This document shows, one piece after another, positions 35,429-44,300 of a stretch of 64,000 nt of DNA. Made by a program: the position numbers and the translations under genes. This stretch comes from Neorhizobium galegae bv. officinalis (GTDB lineage Bacteria > Pseudomonadota > Alphaproteobacteria > Rhizobiales > Rhizobiaceae). The first letter of the stretch is position 1. The number at the start of each line of letters is the position of its first letter. A model generated the notes under the pieces. The model worked only from the letters and a program-made list of their open reading frames with translations. It made no database searches and had not been told where the DNA came from. Location: the NCBI GenBank assembly GCA_000985875.1, contig CCRI01000021.1:39689-103688 (forward strand). Reading direction: 5' to 3'.

Positions 35429-35905
35429 TCACTTCTGCAGGCCTGGAGTGAAGTCGAAGCCGATGATCCCTGGAGCATCTCGATAACCGCGCACGCCGTC
35501 CCGAACATGCTTGACGGTGCATACGCCAAGTAATGGCCGGCCTTCGTTCTTCATCTGTTGCGTGAGCTGCTCCAGCGCGTCTTCCGGGTTGGTACCGTTT
35601 CCCCAGTCGGTGAGCAGGTTGTCCGGGAGTTCCAGAGTGGGTCCCATGCCGCTTTTCCAGAGGATGCGGAAGTCGCCCGAGGATTTGCTGAAACCCACCT
35701 CCAGCCAGGACATTGTCGGCCACTCGCTTTCAGGGTCGGTGCCATAAATATCAGCCCGGAAATACTCGAACGACTGGTCGGGCCTTTCTGCTAGACCTGC
35801 CAGCAGTTCCTTGCTGGCATCATCTATAGGCCGGACAAACGCCCACATGTATTCAAGGTCACCTGCGGCGGCGTCGGAAGGCGAGGGTGCTGTTGTTTCG
35901 GGCAT
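35429..35905 (-). CDS. Hypothetical protein
   Basis: This 158-residue acidic protein starts MPETTAPSPSDAAAGDLEYM and contains SWLEVGFSKSSGDFRILWKS and NPEDALEQLTQQMKNEGRPL. Its balanced composition and predicted beta-alpha pattern look like a genuine folded protein. I do not recognise the family. It appears to lead a two-gene unit with the Pro-rich protein downstream. No signal peptide is seen. Confidence 0.55.
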   Translation of the reverse strand: MPETTAPSPSDAAAGDLEYMWAFVRPIDDASKELLAGLAERPDQSFEYFRADIYGTDPESEWPTMSWLEVGFSKSSGDFRILWKSGMGPTLELPDNLLTDWGNGTNPEDALEQLTQQMKNEGRPLLGVCTVKHVRDGVRGYRDAPGIIGFDFTPGLQK

Positions 35906-36212
35906 GGCTAGTCCTTAGCGCCGAAGCGTGTCAAGCTGTGGATGATACGTGGATAGCCGCCCGCCATGGCGGCCTCGATGTTCTAATTATGTTCTGATGC
36001 GAAAATGAGTCAACAGGGATTCTTTAAGGATTTGCTGATGCAATACGGGTTGGCCCAAGCGCCAGCGTTTTAGCCGCGTGTATGGGCCCGGGCAGGAGAC
36101 GCTTCCGCATATCCACTTGCTTCTCGTCCTCAAACGCTCCGATACCGTTTATTAGGCATATGCCTATGCAATGCAGGCATGACAAAACACTCGCGAAAAT
36201 GTTCCGAGGCCC
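35906..36212. other. Intergenic stretch between divergent small genes
   Basis: This 307-base region separates the minus-strand hypothetical gene from the plus-strand zinc-ribbon gene and should hold both promoters. The lower GC content near 35975-36040 fits this. No repeat, hairpin terminator or recognised operator was seen. Confidence 0.4.
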
Positions 36213-36458
36213 ATGATGCAATTTCACGCAGGCCATTGCCCGAATTGCCACAACGGCAGGCTCTTTCTCTTTCGCGAGAGCGAAACCGGGGATGTCTACG
36301 GACACTGCGAGGAGTGCGAGCAGGGTTATCGATCGCCTGACGAAATCGAGAGTAGAGGCGGGTTTCTAACCCTGCTCAACGACTCCGATGCCGAATGGGC
36401 GACGGCGGACGAAATATCTCGAAGTGTCTGGGCCAACTATCGGATTTTCCAGACGTAA
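36213..36458 (+). CDS. Small zinc-ribbon-like protein
   Basis: This 81-residue protein has two Cys pairs, HCPNCHNG and HCEECEQG, spaced like a zinc ribbon, then an acidic tail (RSPDEIESRGGFLTLL). A GAGG lies six bases before ATG 36213. The last residues lie at the border of an IS66 tnpC fragment, so the native C-terminus may be altered. The function is unknown; such ribbons occur in small nucleic-acid-binding or immunity proteins. Confidence 0.55.
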   Translation: MMQFHAGHCPNCHNGRLFLFRESETGDVYGHCEECEQGYRSPDEIESRGGFLTLLNDSDAEWATADEISRSVWANYRIFQT

Positions 36459-36465
36459 CCCTCAA

Positions 36466-36590
36466 TGCCCTCGCGAGCGTAGCGTTCGCTCTGGCGGTTG
36501 AGCGGTTGGTGCTGGGCGAACTTCCCGAACAGGATCGTCGCCAGCAGGTTCGGCCCGGCAAAATGGTGCGGGCCATGCGCAAAGAATGCG
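36466..36590 (-). pseudogene. tnpC: IS66 transposase tnpC, short internal fragment
   Basis: The minus strand encodes HFAGPNLLATILFGKFAQHQ followed by PLNRQSERYAREGIE, a highly conserved stretch of IS66 TnpC that carries part of the catalytic domain. Nothing before or after in any frame extends it. It may come from the same IS66 whose tnpA/tnpB lie at 5.5-6.3 kb or from an independent copy. Confidence 0.75.
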
Positions 36591-36602
36591 TATCTTGGTT
36601 TC

Positions 36603-36762
36603 ATTGAGGCGATGCACCTCCTCCCGCAGAGCTTCGAATTCAGACGGCCCACTCCTCCTCCCAAGGGACGTCTGTCGGAACAGCGGCACTCCTCCTCTTA
36701 AGCTGTCTGTTCGGTTCTTCTCGGAAAGCCTGCCGCACCTCCTCCCGCGGCAGGCTTTTTCG
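36603..36762 (+). ncRNA. Small RNA of the ar14/Cuckoo type: four hairpins with CUCCUCC loops and a terminator
   Basis: The plus strand folds by eye into four consecutive hairpins, each with a CUCCUCC anti-Shine-Dalgarno word in its loop. H1 is 36607-36634 (AGGC-GA-TGC / GCA-GA-GCTT, tandem G-A pairs). H2 is 36641-36674 (CAGACG/CGTCTG with inner CCC/GGG). H3 is 36678-36712 (GAACAG/CTGTTC or ACAGC/GCTGT). H4 is 36726-36757 (11 bp) and ends in T5. The words start at 36617, 36654, 36691 and 36738. Repeated CCUCCUCCC loops plus a final terminator are the hallmark of the rhizobial ar14/Cuckoo sRNAs, which pair with ribosome binding sites of transport and metabolic mRNAs. The 5' end is a guess; 36640 is also possible. 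Confidence 0.75.
36726..36762 (+). terminator. Rho-independent terminator of the sRNA (also faces dinB)
   Basis: AAGCCTGCCGC (36726-36736) pairs perfectly with GCGGCAGGCTT (36747-36757) around the loop ACCTCCTCCC, followed by a T5 run on the plus strand. On the minus strand, 20 bases after the dinB stop, the same hairpin is followed by a shorter T run, so it may act in both directions. Confidence 0.85.
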
Positions 36763-36779
36763 TTTTGCGGACTTGCTGA

Positions 36780-37859
36780 TCAGAGCCCGAGAGCTAGCTG
36801 CGGTTCTTGTCTATTTTCTTCGGTGTTGAGCGATGAAAGGGTGATCCCTAAAAGCCGGACTGGACGTTTGAACGGGAACACCGAGCCAAGTAGGAACTCC
36901 GCAATTTCCAGCATCTGGTCGACGCCCGAGACGGCTCCCGGCACAGTCTGGCTGCGTGTCGCCTGGCTGAAATCTGAATATTTGATTTTGACGGTCACGG
37001 TCTTTCCCGTGATGTCGTGCGCCTCGCAATACCTCCAGACTTTCTCGGCCAATGGCCGCAGCTCGGCTTTGGCGAGATCGAAATTGTCGATGTCTTCGAC
37101 GAAGGTGTCTTCCGCGCCGACGGACTTCCGGATGCGATCAGGTCTGACCTGCCGTTCGTCGATCCCACGGGCAATGCCGTAAAAATACGGGCCTGACTTC
37201 CCAAAATGCTGCTGAAGGAAGGCAAGCGACTTCGATTTCAGATCAAGCCCCGTCTCTATACCGTGCCGTTTCATTCGTTCAGCCGTGGCCGGCCCCACGC
37301 CATGGAACTTCTTGACGGGGAGGGCCTCGACAAAACCCGGGCCGTTCTTCGGCGTAATGACCGCCTGGCCATTCGGCTTGTTCAGATCGCTCGCCATTTT
37401 GGCCAGGAACTTGTTGTAGGAGATGCCAGCCGACGCATTGAGACCCGTGACCGCCTTGATTTTCGCACGGATCTCAAGCGCAATCTCGGTGGCGATCTCC
37501 ATGCCCTTCAGGTTCTCGGTGACGTCGAGATAGGCTTCGTCCAGCGACAGTGGCTCGATCAGCGGCGTGTATTCGGAGAAGATTTCGCGGATTTGCTGCG
37601 AAACCTGCCGATAAACCTCGAATCGCGGTGGCACAAAAATCAGATCCGGGCATTTGCGCTTGGCGGTGACCGACGGCATGGCGGAATGCACGCCAAAGGT
37701 TCTGGCCTCGTAACTCGCTGCCGCCACAACGCCACGTGCCGCGGATCCACCGACGGCCAGTGGCAGGCCACGTAGCTCCGGATTGTCACGTTGCTCGACC
37801 GAGGCATAAAAGGCATCCATATCGACATGGATGATTTTGCGCACCGTTTGCACGCTCAT
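36780..37859 (-). CDS. dinB: DNA polymerase IV (Y-family)
   Basis: This 359-residue translesion polymerase keeps the catalytic acids in HVDMDAFYASVEQ and SLDEAYLDVT, the helix-hairpin-helix GVGPATAERM, and a C-terminal clamp-binding end QLALGL. It extends mismatched or damaged primers with low fidelity. ATG 37859 is chosen to match family starts; a longer frame to 37940 adds an unconserved Met/Pro-rich extension. It lies 77 bases downstream of the HMCES-type gene on the same strand. I did not find a LexA box directly in front of it. Confidence 0.92.
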   Translation of the reverse strand: MSVQTVRKIIHVDMDAFYASVEQRDNPELRGLPLAVGGSAARGVVAAASYEARTFGVHSAMPSVTAKRKCPDLIFVPPRFEVYRQVSQQIREIFSEYTPLIEPLSLDEAYLDVTENLKGMEIATEIALEIRAKIKAVTGLNASAGISYNKFLAKMASDLNKPNGQAVITPKNGPGFVEALPVKKFHGVGPATAERMKRHGIETGLDLKSKSLAFLQQHFGKSGPYFYGIARGIDERQVRPDRIRKSVGAEDTFVEDIDNFDLAKAELRPLAEKVWRYCEAHDITGKTVTVKIKYSDFSQATRSQTVPGAVSGVDQMLEIAEFLLGSVFPFKRPVRLLGITLSSLNTEENRQEPQLALGL

Positions 37860-37936
37860 GACGTCAGTTCCCACAGGATAAGCCGGCATTTGGTGAACGG
37901 GCATTTGATTGCCCTGGTCGTGCTCTGTGCTGGTGA

Positions 37937-38614
37937 TCAAAGCAACAGACCTTCCTCGTCAGGCTTCGGTTTTGCCTGTGGCGGCACGATCACCAGCATG
38001 TTGCCCGGGAGCGGACGCTGTAGGTGGCGGGCTTCATCCCACGGTGCTATCAGCCAGGTCTCGACTTCTTCAGGCGTGGTCAGGATGGCGGGCATAGCCT
38101 TTTGATGGATAGGAGAGACAATCTCGTTGGGCGAGGTCGTCAGAAATCCAAACAGCTCGTACTCCTGCTCGCCATCCCTGACTTTGCGCACGCCCTTCCA
38201 AGGCGTCCAGAATCCGGCGAAAAACATCAGCGGCCGATCTTCGTTGCCGGCAAACCAGGCGTTCGGCACGCGCCCGCCCTCCACCTTGCTGGCTGGATCA
38301 GGCTCGGCAAAAGACGTGAACGGTACGAGGCAGCGGCTGGTTGGGCCGAGCCAGCTCCGCCAGTGCGGCGAATTCACATTGCGAATGTTGGTGACGCCGG
38401 GGTCGTAATTTTTCACATAGGCAGGCGGCGACGGCATTCCCCAGGTCGCCCGGGCAATTTCGCGCTGTCCGTCCTCGGCGACGCGGACAATCGGCGCCTG
38501 ATAGCCTGGATAAACATCGAAGGAGGCTTCATTCCAGCCGGCTCGATCCCGGAACGCTTTTGTGAACTGCAGAACCGCGTCGCGCGTGGTCGTCACATTA
38601 TAGAGATTACACAC
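37937..38614 (-). CDS. SOS-response-associated peptidase fold protein (HMCES/YedK family)
   Basis: This 225-residue SRAP protein starts at GTG 38614 so that Cys is residue 2 (MCNLYN), as needed to crosslink abasic sites in single-stranded DNA. AGGAGG lies eight bases upstream and fixes this start; longer frames would bury the Cys. Other active-site segments are TNIRNVNSPHW, the Glu in FTSFAEPD and the His in PIHQKAMPAIL. The N-R-N-V-N and F-A-E variants differ from the usual N-A-R-A-E-T and F-Y-E-W, so it belongs to a divergent rhizobial branch. It protects abasic sites near the translesion polymerase genes. Confidence 0.88.
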   Translation of the reverse strand: MCNLYNVTTTRDAVLQFTKAFRDRAGWNEASFDVYPGYQAPIVRVAEDGQREIARATWGMPSPPAYVKNYDPGVTNIRNVNSPHWRSWLGPTSRCLVPFTSFAEPDPASKVEGGRVPNAWFAGNEDRPLMFFAGFWTPWKGVRKVRDGEQEYELFGFLTTSPNEIVSPIHQKAMPAILTTPEEVETWLIAPWDEARHLQRPLPGNMLVIVPPQAKPKPDEEGLLL

Positions 38615-38696
38615 TACCCGTCCTCCTATCCCATGCGGGTCAAGGCGAAGTTTCCGACCCTTTCGGAACGCAAGCAAGTTTTGAAAGCTCCAGCGA

Positions 38697-38957
38697 TCAC
38701 GTGGGCTTTTGCGGCTCAAAAACCACGGCCGCCTCCAGCAAACAGGGAAATGCCGTCCCGCATCTATCCTGCCCGTCAGAACAGTGCATCTTGTCGCAAC
38801 CCATTGCCATACGGCGGCGCAGATCCACAAAACGCATGCTGGCGCCAAACTGTTTCACCAGCGCCTTGCGATCAAGCTCGCCCTGTTGACCGCACGGTTT
38901 GCATTCGACGGTAATCACCGGTCCCTTGAAATCTCTCAGCGTCAGCAGGCCGGGCAT
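38697..38957 (-). CDS. Small Cys-rich hypothetical protein
   Basis: This 86-residue protein has VECKPCGQQGELDRKALVKQ, DLRRRMAMGCDKMHC and a further Cys in RCGTAFPC, a zinc-binding-like pattern seen in many uncharacterised rhizobial proteins. It begins at ATG 38957, 82 bases upstream of the HMCES-type gene on the same strand. The frame is intact. Proximity to repair genes suggests, but does not show, a DNA-related role. Confidence 0.55.
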   Translation of the reverse strand: MPGLLTLRDFKGPVITVECKPCGQQGELDRKALVKQFGASMRFVDLRRRMAMGCDKMHCSDGQDRCGTAFPCLLEAAVVFEPQKPT

Positions 38958-39100
38958 ATCTCTATTTTCTCATCTACGATATTTTTCGTCACATTCCGCA
39001 TCGAATTGAATCTGCTTGATGAATCGATTGAGCAACAGCCGTCTCGTGGTGCTGGCCGCAGTCCACCCGATTCTTGCCCGTTGACTCACCGTTGTTTAAA

Positions 39101-39115
39101 GAACAAAAACAGAAC
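39101..39115. promoter_or_regulatory. LexA box (GAAC-N7-GAAC) upstream of imuA
   Basis: GAACAAAAACAGAAC matches the alphaproteobacterial SOS box GTTC-N7-GTTC read on the other strand. It lies 50 bases before the imuA start codon, where it would overlap the promoter. It predicts DNA-damage induction of imuA-imuB-dnaE2. Confidence 0.85.
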
Positions 39116-39165
39116 ATAGCAGCCTTTTTTTGACGATGCAAATGCACTCTTGACGTTGGAAACCG

Positions 39166-39921
39166 ATGCCAATCACTGCCGCCAACCCCGTCATTTCTGA
39201 ACTTCAGGACCGCATCCGGCGGCATGAAGGCGGAGCTGCGCGCAAGGGCGAGGTGCTGTCGTTCGGAATTGCCGAGATCGACGCAAAGCTACCCGGCGGT
39301 GGGTTGGCCCGCGGCGCCTTGCACGAAGTGGCCGGTGGTGGCGCCGACGCGGTGCATGGCGCGGCCGCCGCCCTGTTTGTCGCCGGGATTGTCGCACGCA
39401 CGAAAGGGGACATTCTTTGGTGCCTGACACGGCCGGATCTGTTTGCGCCGGCCCTGGCACAGGCGGGGCTTCACCATGATCGGGTCATCTATGTCGAAGC
39501 CGATCGGGAAGAGGATGTGCTCACGAATTTCGAAGAGTGCCTGCGGTTTGGCGGGCTTGGCGCCGTCGTTGCCGAGCTTGTGCGCCTGCCCATGACTGCC
39601 TCGCGGCGCCTGCAGCTCGCGGCCGAGGCTTCAGGAACGATCGGCATTGCGCTGCGACGATGGCGTCGCCCGACGGAGGCTGCTGATTTCGGGCAGCCAA
39701 CGGCCGCTACGACACGATGGCGCATCAGCGTCCTGCCTTCCGAGCCGCTTCCCGTGCCAGGCATCGGGCGGGCACGGTGGCTGGCGGAATTGATCAGAGC
39801 AAGAGCGGGAGAAGCCGCGGAATTTGAAATAGGTGCCTGCGATGCCACGGGTCGTATCAGTCTTTCTCCCCACGCTCGCGACGGACAGGATCAGACGCGC
39901 GGGTCCCGGAATTTCGGCTGA
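39166..39921 (+). CDS. imuA: ImuA, RecA/SulA-like mutagenesis protein
   Basis: This 251-residue protein has the ImuA opening (LSFGIAEIDAKLPGGGLARG) and a RecA-like core, with GALHEVAG and YVEADREEDVL. ImuA supports ImuB and DnaE2 in damage-induced mutagenesis. It overlaps imuB by 80 bases in another frame. The C-terminal tail (GRISLSPHARDGQDQ) is translated from sequence that also encodes the start of ImuB. A LexA box precedes it. Confidence 0.9.
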   Translation: MPITAANPVISELQDRIRRHEGGAARKGEVLSFGIAEIDAKLPGGGLARGALHEVAGGGADAVHGAAAALFVAGIVARTKGDILWCLTRPDLFAPALAQAGLHHDRVIYVEADREEDVLTNFEECLRFGGLGAVVAELVRLPMTASRRLQLAAEASGTIGIALRRWRRPTEAADFGQPTAATTRWRISVLPSEPLPVPGIGRARWLAELIRARAGEAAEFEIGACDATGRISLSPHARDGQDQTRGSRNFG

Positions 39922-41353
39922 AACACCTGTCGTGGTCGTTTCCCGTAGTGGATCGAAACGCAGCGTTGCGGCAATCGACGCTGCCGCCTTCAAGGCGGGC
40001 GCCCGCATCGGCATGCCCGCCGCCAAGGCCCAGGCGATGATATCCGGCCTGCATCTAGTCGACGCAGATCCGGCCGGAGACGCCTTGGCGATCGAGCGCC
40101 TGGCGCTATGGATGCTCCGGCAATATACGCCGGTGGTGGCATTGGACAGTCCCGATGGCATCGTGATGGATACCGAGGGCGCCGACCATCTGGGCGGCGG
40201 CGAGTTGCCGATGCTCACTGGTCTTGTCAACGCTCTGCGAGGACATGGTCTTCAGGCCCGCGGCGCCATCGCCGACACCTGGGGCAGCGCCCACGCCATT
40301 GCTCGCGCCACGCGGCGGCAGGTGATCATCGTGCCGGTTGGAGAAACGGCCAAGGCTGTCGTCAATCTGCCGATTTCCAGCCTTCGTCTGCCTTCTGACA
40401 CCGTCAGCGGTCTGGCGGTACTCGGGTTTCGCACCGTCGGCGAGCTTTCCGCAACGCCGCGGGCGCCTCTGACACTGCGCTTCGGGCCGGAGGTCGGCCG
40501 CAGGCTTGATCAGATGTTCGGGCGCCTTGCCGAACCGATCGACCCCATCCGCACTGCGGACCTGATCGAAGTGGCGCGTTCCTTTTCCGAGCCGATCGGG
40601 GCGGCCGAGACCATCGCCAAATATATCGGCGAGCTGGTGGTCGAACTCTGCGCCGCATTGGAGACACGCGGGCAGGGCGTTCGCCGTGCCGACCTGATTA
40701 TCTACCGCGTCGATAACACCTTACAGTCGCTGCGCGCCGGCACGGCAAAGGCTGTGCGTGATATCCCCCATCTCACAAAGCTTCTCTGTTCCAGCATCGA
40801 GAAGATCGATCCCGGTTTCGGCATCGAGAAACTGTCTCTTGCCGCAACGATGATCGAGCCATTCGAGGAAAAGCAGTCGATCTCCTCGCTGGTCGAAGAA
40901 ACCATCGTCGATGTGACGCCACTGCTCGACAGTTTTGGAAATCGCGGCCAACGCATGTATCGGCTGGCGCCTGTCGAAAGCGACGTTCCCGAGCGCAATG
41001 TCGGGCGCGTCTCTCCCATTTCCGCAAAACTGGGCCAGGCCTGGCCGACCCGCTGGCCGCGGCCAAGCCGCATGCTGGCGCGCCCGGAACGGATCGAGGT
41101 GATTGCGCTCACACCCGACCATCCGCCGGCATCCATGACCTGGCGCGGCAAGCGCCGGCGCATCAAGCGTGGTGACGGGCCGGAACGGGTATTCGGTGAG
41201 TGGTGGGTCCGCTCATCCGAGATGGAGGCGGTGAGGGACTACTATTCCGTCGAGGACGAGGACGGAAATCGCTTCTGGGTCTATCGCTCCGGCGACGGTG
41301 TGGATCCGGCAACAGGAACGGCCAAATGGTTTCTGCACGGGATCTATGGCTGA
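39842..41353 (+). CDS. imuB: ImuB, catalytically inactive Y-family polymerase homologue
   Basis: This 503-residue protein has the Y-family fold but lacks the catalytic acids; the segment equivalent to DMDAF reads SVFLPTLATDR. It carries TWGSAHAIARATR, the polymerase-like region with FGPEVGRRLDQMFGRL, and a C-terminal domain ending in WFLHGIYG. ImuB acts as an adaptor linking the clamp, DnaE2 and ImuA. ATG 39842 is preferred; GTG 39833 is possible. Its stop overlaps the dnaE2 start by one base (TGATG). Confidence 0.92.
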   Translation: MPRVVSVFLPTLATDRIRRAGPGISAETPVVVVSRSGSKRSVAAIDAAAFKAGARIGMPAAKAQAMISGLHLVDADPAGDALAIERLALWMLRQYTPVVALDSPDGIVMDTEGADHLGGGELPMLTGLVNALRGHGLQARGAIADTWGSAHAIARATRRQVIIVPVGETAKAVVNLPISSLRLPSDTVSGLAVLGFRTVGELSATPRAPLTLRFGPEVGRRLDQMFGRLAEPIDPIRTADLIEVARSFSEPIGAAETIAKYIGELVVELCAALETRGQGVRRADLIIYRVDNTLQSLRAGTAKAVRDIPHLTKLLCSSIEKIDPGFGIEKLSLAATMIEPFEEKQSISSLVEETIVDVTPLLDSFGNRGQRMYRLAPVESDVPERNVGRVSPISAKLGQAWPTRWPRPSRMLARPERIEVIALTPDHPPASMTWRGKRRRIKRGDGPERVFGEWWVRSSEMEAVRDYYSVEDEDGNRFWVYRSGDGVDPATGTAKWFLHGIYG

Positions 41354-44300
41354 TGCGCTACGCCGAGCTCCAGGTCACCAGTCATTTTTCTTTCCTGCGC
41401 GGCGCGTCAGGCTGCGATGAGCTGTTTGCGACGGCCCAGGCACTCGGCATTGAGGCGCTTGGCATCGTCGATCGCAACAGCCTTGCCGGCATCGTACGCG
41501 CCTGGGAAGGGGCCAAGGAAACCGGTGTCCGGCTGGTTGTTGGCTGCAGGCTCGATCTGACAGACGGCATGTCGATGCTGGTCTATCCGACGGACCGGGT
41601 GGCCTATTCGAGGCTATGCCGGCTTCTGTCGCTCGGCAAGGAGCGGGGCGGCAAGGGCAACTGCATCCTCGATCTGACGGATGTTGCCCTCTATGCAGAG
41701 GGCCTGCTCGCCGTCCTGATCCCCGACGAGGCCGATGACGCATGTGCCGTCCAGCTGCGCAAGATGAAGGAGATATTTGGCGACCGCACCTATTTGGCGC
41801 TGACGCTGCGCCGGCGGCCGAACGACCAACTGCGCCTGTATGAGCTCAACAGCCTGGCGATCCGGCAAAAGGTCCGACCGGTCGTCACTAATGACGTGCT
41901 GTTTCATGAGCCTGGCAGGCGACAGCTGCAGGATGTCGTCACCTGCATTCGCCATCGCACCACCATCGACCGGGCCGGGTTCTTGCGCGAACGGCACGCC
42001 GATCGTTTTTTGAAGCCCCCTGAGGAAATGCACCGTCTGTTCGGCCGATACCCCGAGGCACTCGCCCGTACCCGCGAGATTGTCGATCGCTGTCGCTTCG
42101 ACATGAACGAGCTGACATACCAATATCCCGAGGAAGCGATCATCCCCGGATTGACGGCACAGCAGACACTGGAGAAGTTTACCTGGGAGGGCGTGCGCGA
42201 TCGCTATCCCGAAGGGGTGCCTGATGATGTGGCGAAAGTCCTCCATCACGAACTCGATCTGATCCGCACACTCGACTACGCCCCTTACTTTCTGACGGTC
42301 TATAGCATCGTCCGCTTTGCGCGCTCGCAGAGCATCCTGTGCCAGGGTCGGGGCAGCGCCGCCAATTCCGCCGTCTGTTATGTGCTGGGGATCACGGCGA
42401 TCGATCCGGCCGCGAACGATCTGCTGTTCGAACGCTTCATCTCAGCCGAGCGCAACGAGCCGCCCGACATCGACGTCGATTTCGAACATGCCAGACGCGA
42501 AGAGGTGATCCAGTGGATCTACAAGACCTACGGCCGGCAGAAGGCTGCCCTTTGCGCGACCGTCACCCGCTATCGCGCCAAGGGTGCGCTTCGCGATGTC
42601 GGCAAGGTGCTCGGCCTGCCCGAAGACATGATCACGGCGCTTTCAGCTGGTATCTGGGGCTGGAGCAAGGAGGGCGTCGGCGAAAAGCAGGTCAACGAGT
42701 TGAACATGAACATGTCCGACCGCCGCCTGCGGCTGACATTGGAGCTGGCGCAGCAATTGATGGGGGCTCCGCGTCATCTGGGCCAGCATCCGGGTGGTTT
42801 TGTCCTGACCAATGACCGCCTCGACGAACTGGTACCGATCGAACAGGCGCGCATGCAGGACCGCCAGACCATTGAGTGGGACAAGGACGATATCGAGGCG
42901 CTCAAGTTCATGAAGGTGGATGTGCTTGCCTTGGGAATGCTCACCTGCATGGCCAAGAGCTTTGCCTTCCTGGAGGAACACAAGGGTATAACGCTCGATC
43001 TCGCCACCATAGAGCCGGAAGACCCGGCGACCTATGCGATGATCCGCAAGGCCGACACGCTCGGCACCTTCCAGATCGAATCCCGCGCCCAGATGTCGAT
43101 GCTGCCGCGGCTGAAACCCCAGACCTATTACGACCTGGTCATCCAGGTGGCGATCGTTCGCCCCGGGCCGATCCAGGGTGACATGGTGCATCCTTACCTG
43201 AGACGGCGCGAAGGCAAGGAAGCGGTCGTCTATCCGAAGCCGGAACTCGAGGCTGTTCTCGGCAAGACGCTGGGCGTGCCATTGTTTCAGGAAAGTGCCA
43301 TGAAAGTCGCGATCGTCTGTGCCGGTTTTACAGCCGGCGAGGCCGATGCCCTCAGGCGCTCGATGGCGACCTTCAAGTTCACCGGCGGGGTCAGCAAGTT
43401 CAAGGACAAGTTGGTCCAAGGGATGGTGAAGAATGGCTACACGGAAGAGTTTGCCGAAAAGACCTTCTCGCAGCTCGAGGGTTTTGGCTCCTATGGCTTT
43501 CCCGAAAGCCATGCCGCCTCCTTTGCGCTCATCGCCTATGCCTCTTCCTATGTGAAATGCCATTATCCGGATGTGTTCTGTGCCGCCCTCATCAATGCGC
43601 AACCAATGGGGTTCTATGCGCCAGCTCAGATCGTCACGGATGCCCGAGCCCACGGGGTCGCGATCCGCCCGGTCTGCATCAATCGATCGCGGTGGAATTG
43701 CACGCTGGAAGTGATCGAGGGAACCGACCGCCATGCCGTGCGTCTGGGAATGCGCCTAGTCAGGGGGCTGCCTGAACAGGATGCGGCAAAAATCGCAGTG
43801 GCGCGCGGCGACGATCCCTTCGTTTCCGTTGACGATATGTGGCGGCGCGCCGGTGTGCCGTCGGCTTCCCTTGTCAAGCTGGCCGAAGCCGATGCATTTC
43901 GGCCGTCCTTGGAACTTGAAAGACGCGATGCGCTGTGGGCGATCAAAGCCTTGCGCGACGAACCCCTTCCGCTTTTTGCTGCGGCTGCCGATCGCGAGCG
44001 GGCGGTGATCGCCGAGCAGCAGGAACCGGATTTGACGCTTCGGCAGATGACGGAGGGCGCCAATGTCGTTGAGGACTACGGGCATACGGGCGTAACCCTG
44101 CGCGCCCATCCGGTCAGCTTCCTGCGAGAGGATCTCGCCCGCCGAAATATCGTCACTTGTGCCGAGGCGACAACGGCGCGCGATGGCCGCTGGCTGATGA
44201 CGGCGGGTCTGGTTCTCGTCCGTCAGAAGCCCGGCAGCGCCAAGGGTGTGATGTTCATGACCATTGAGGATGAGACAGGCGTTGCCAATATCGTCGTCTG

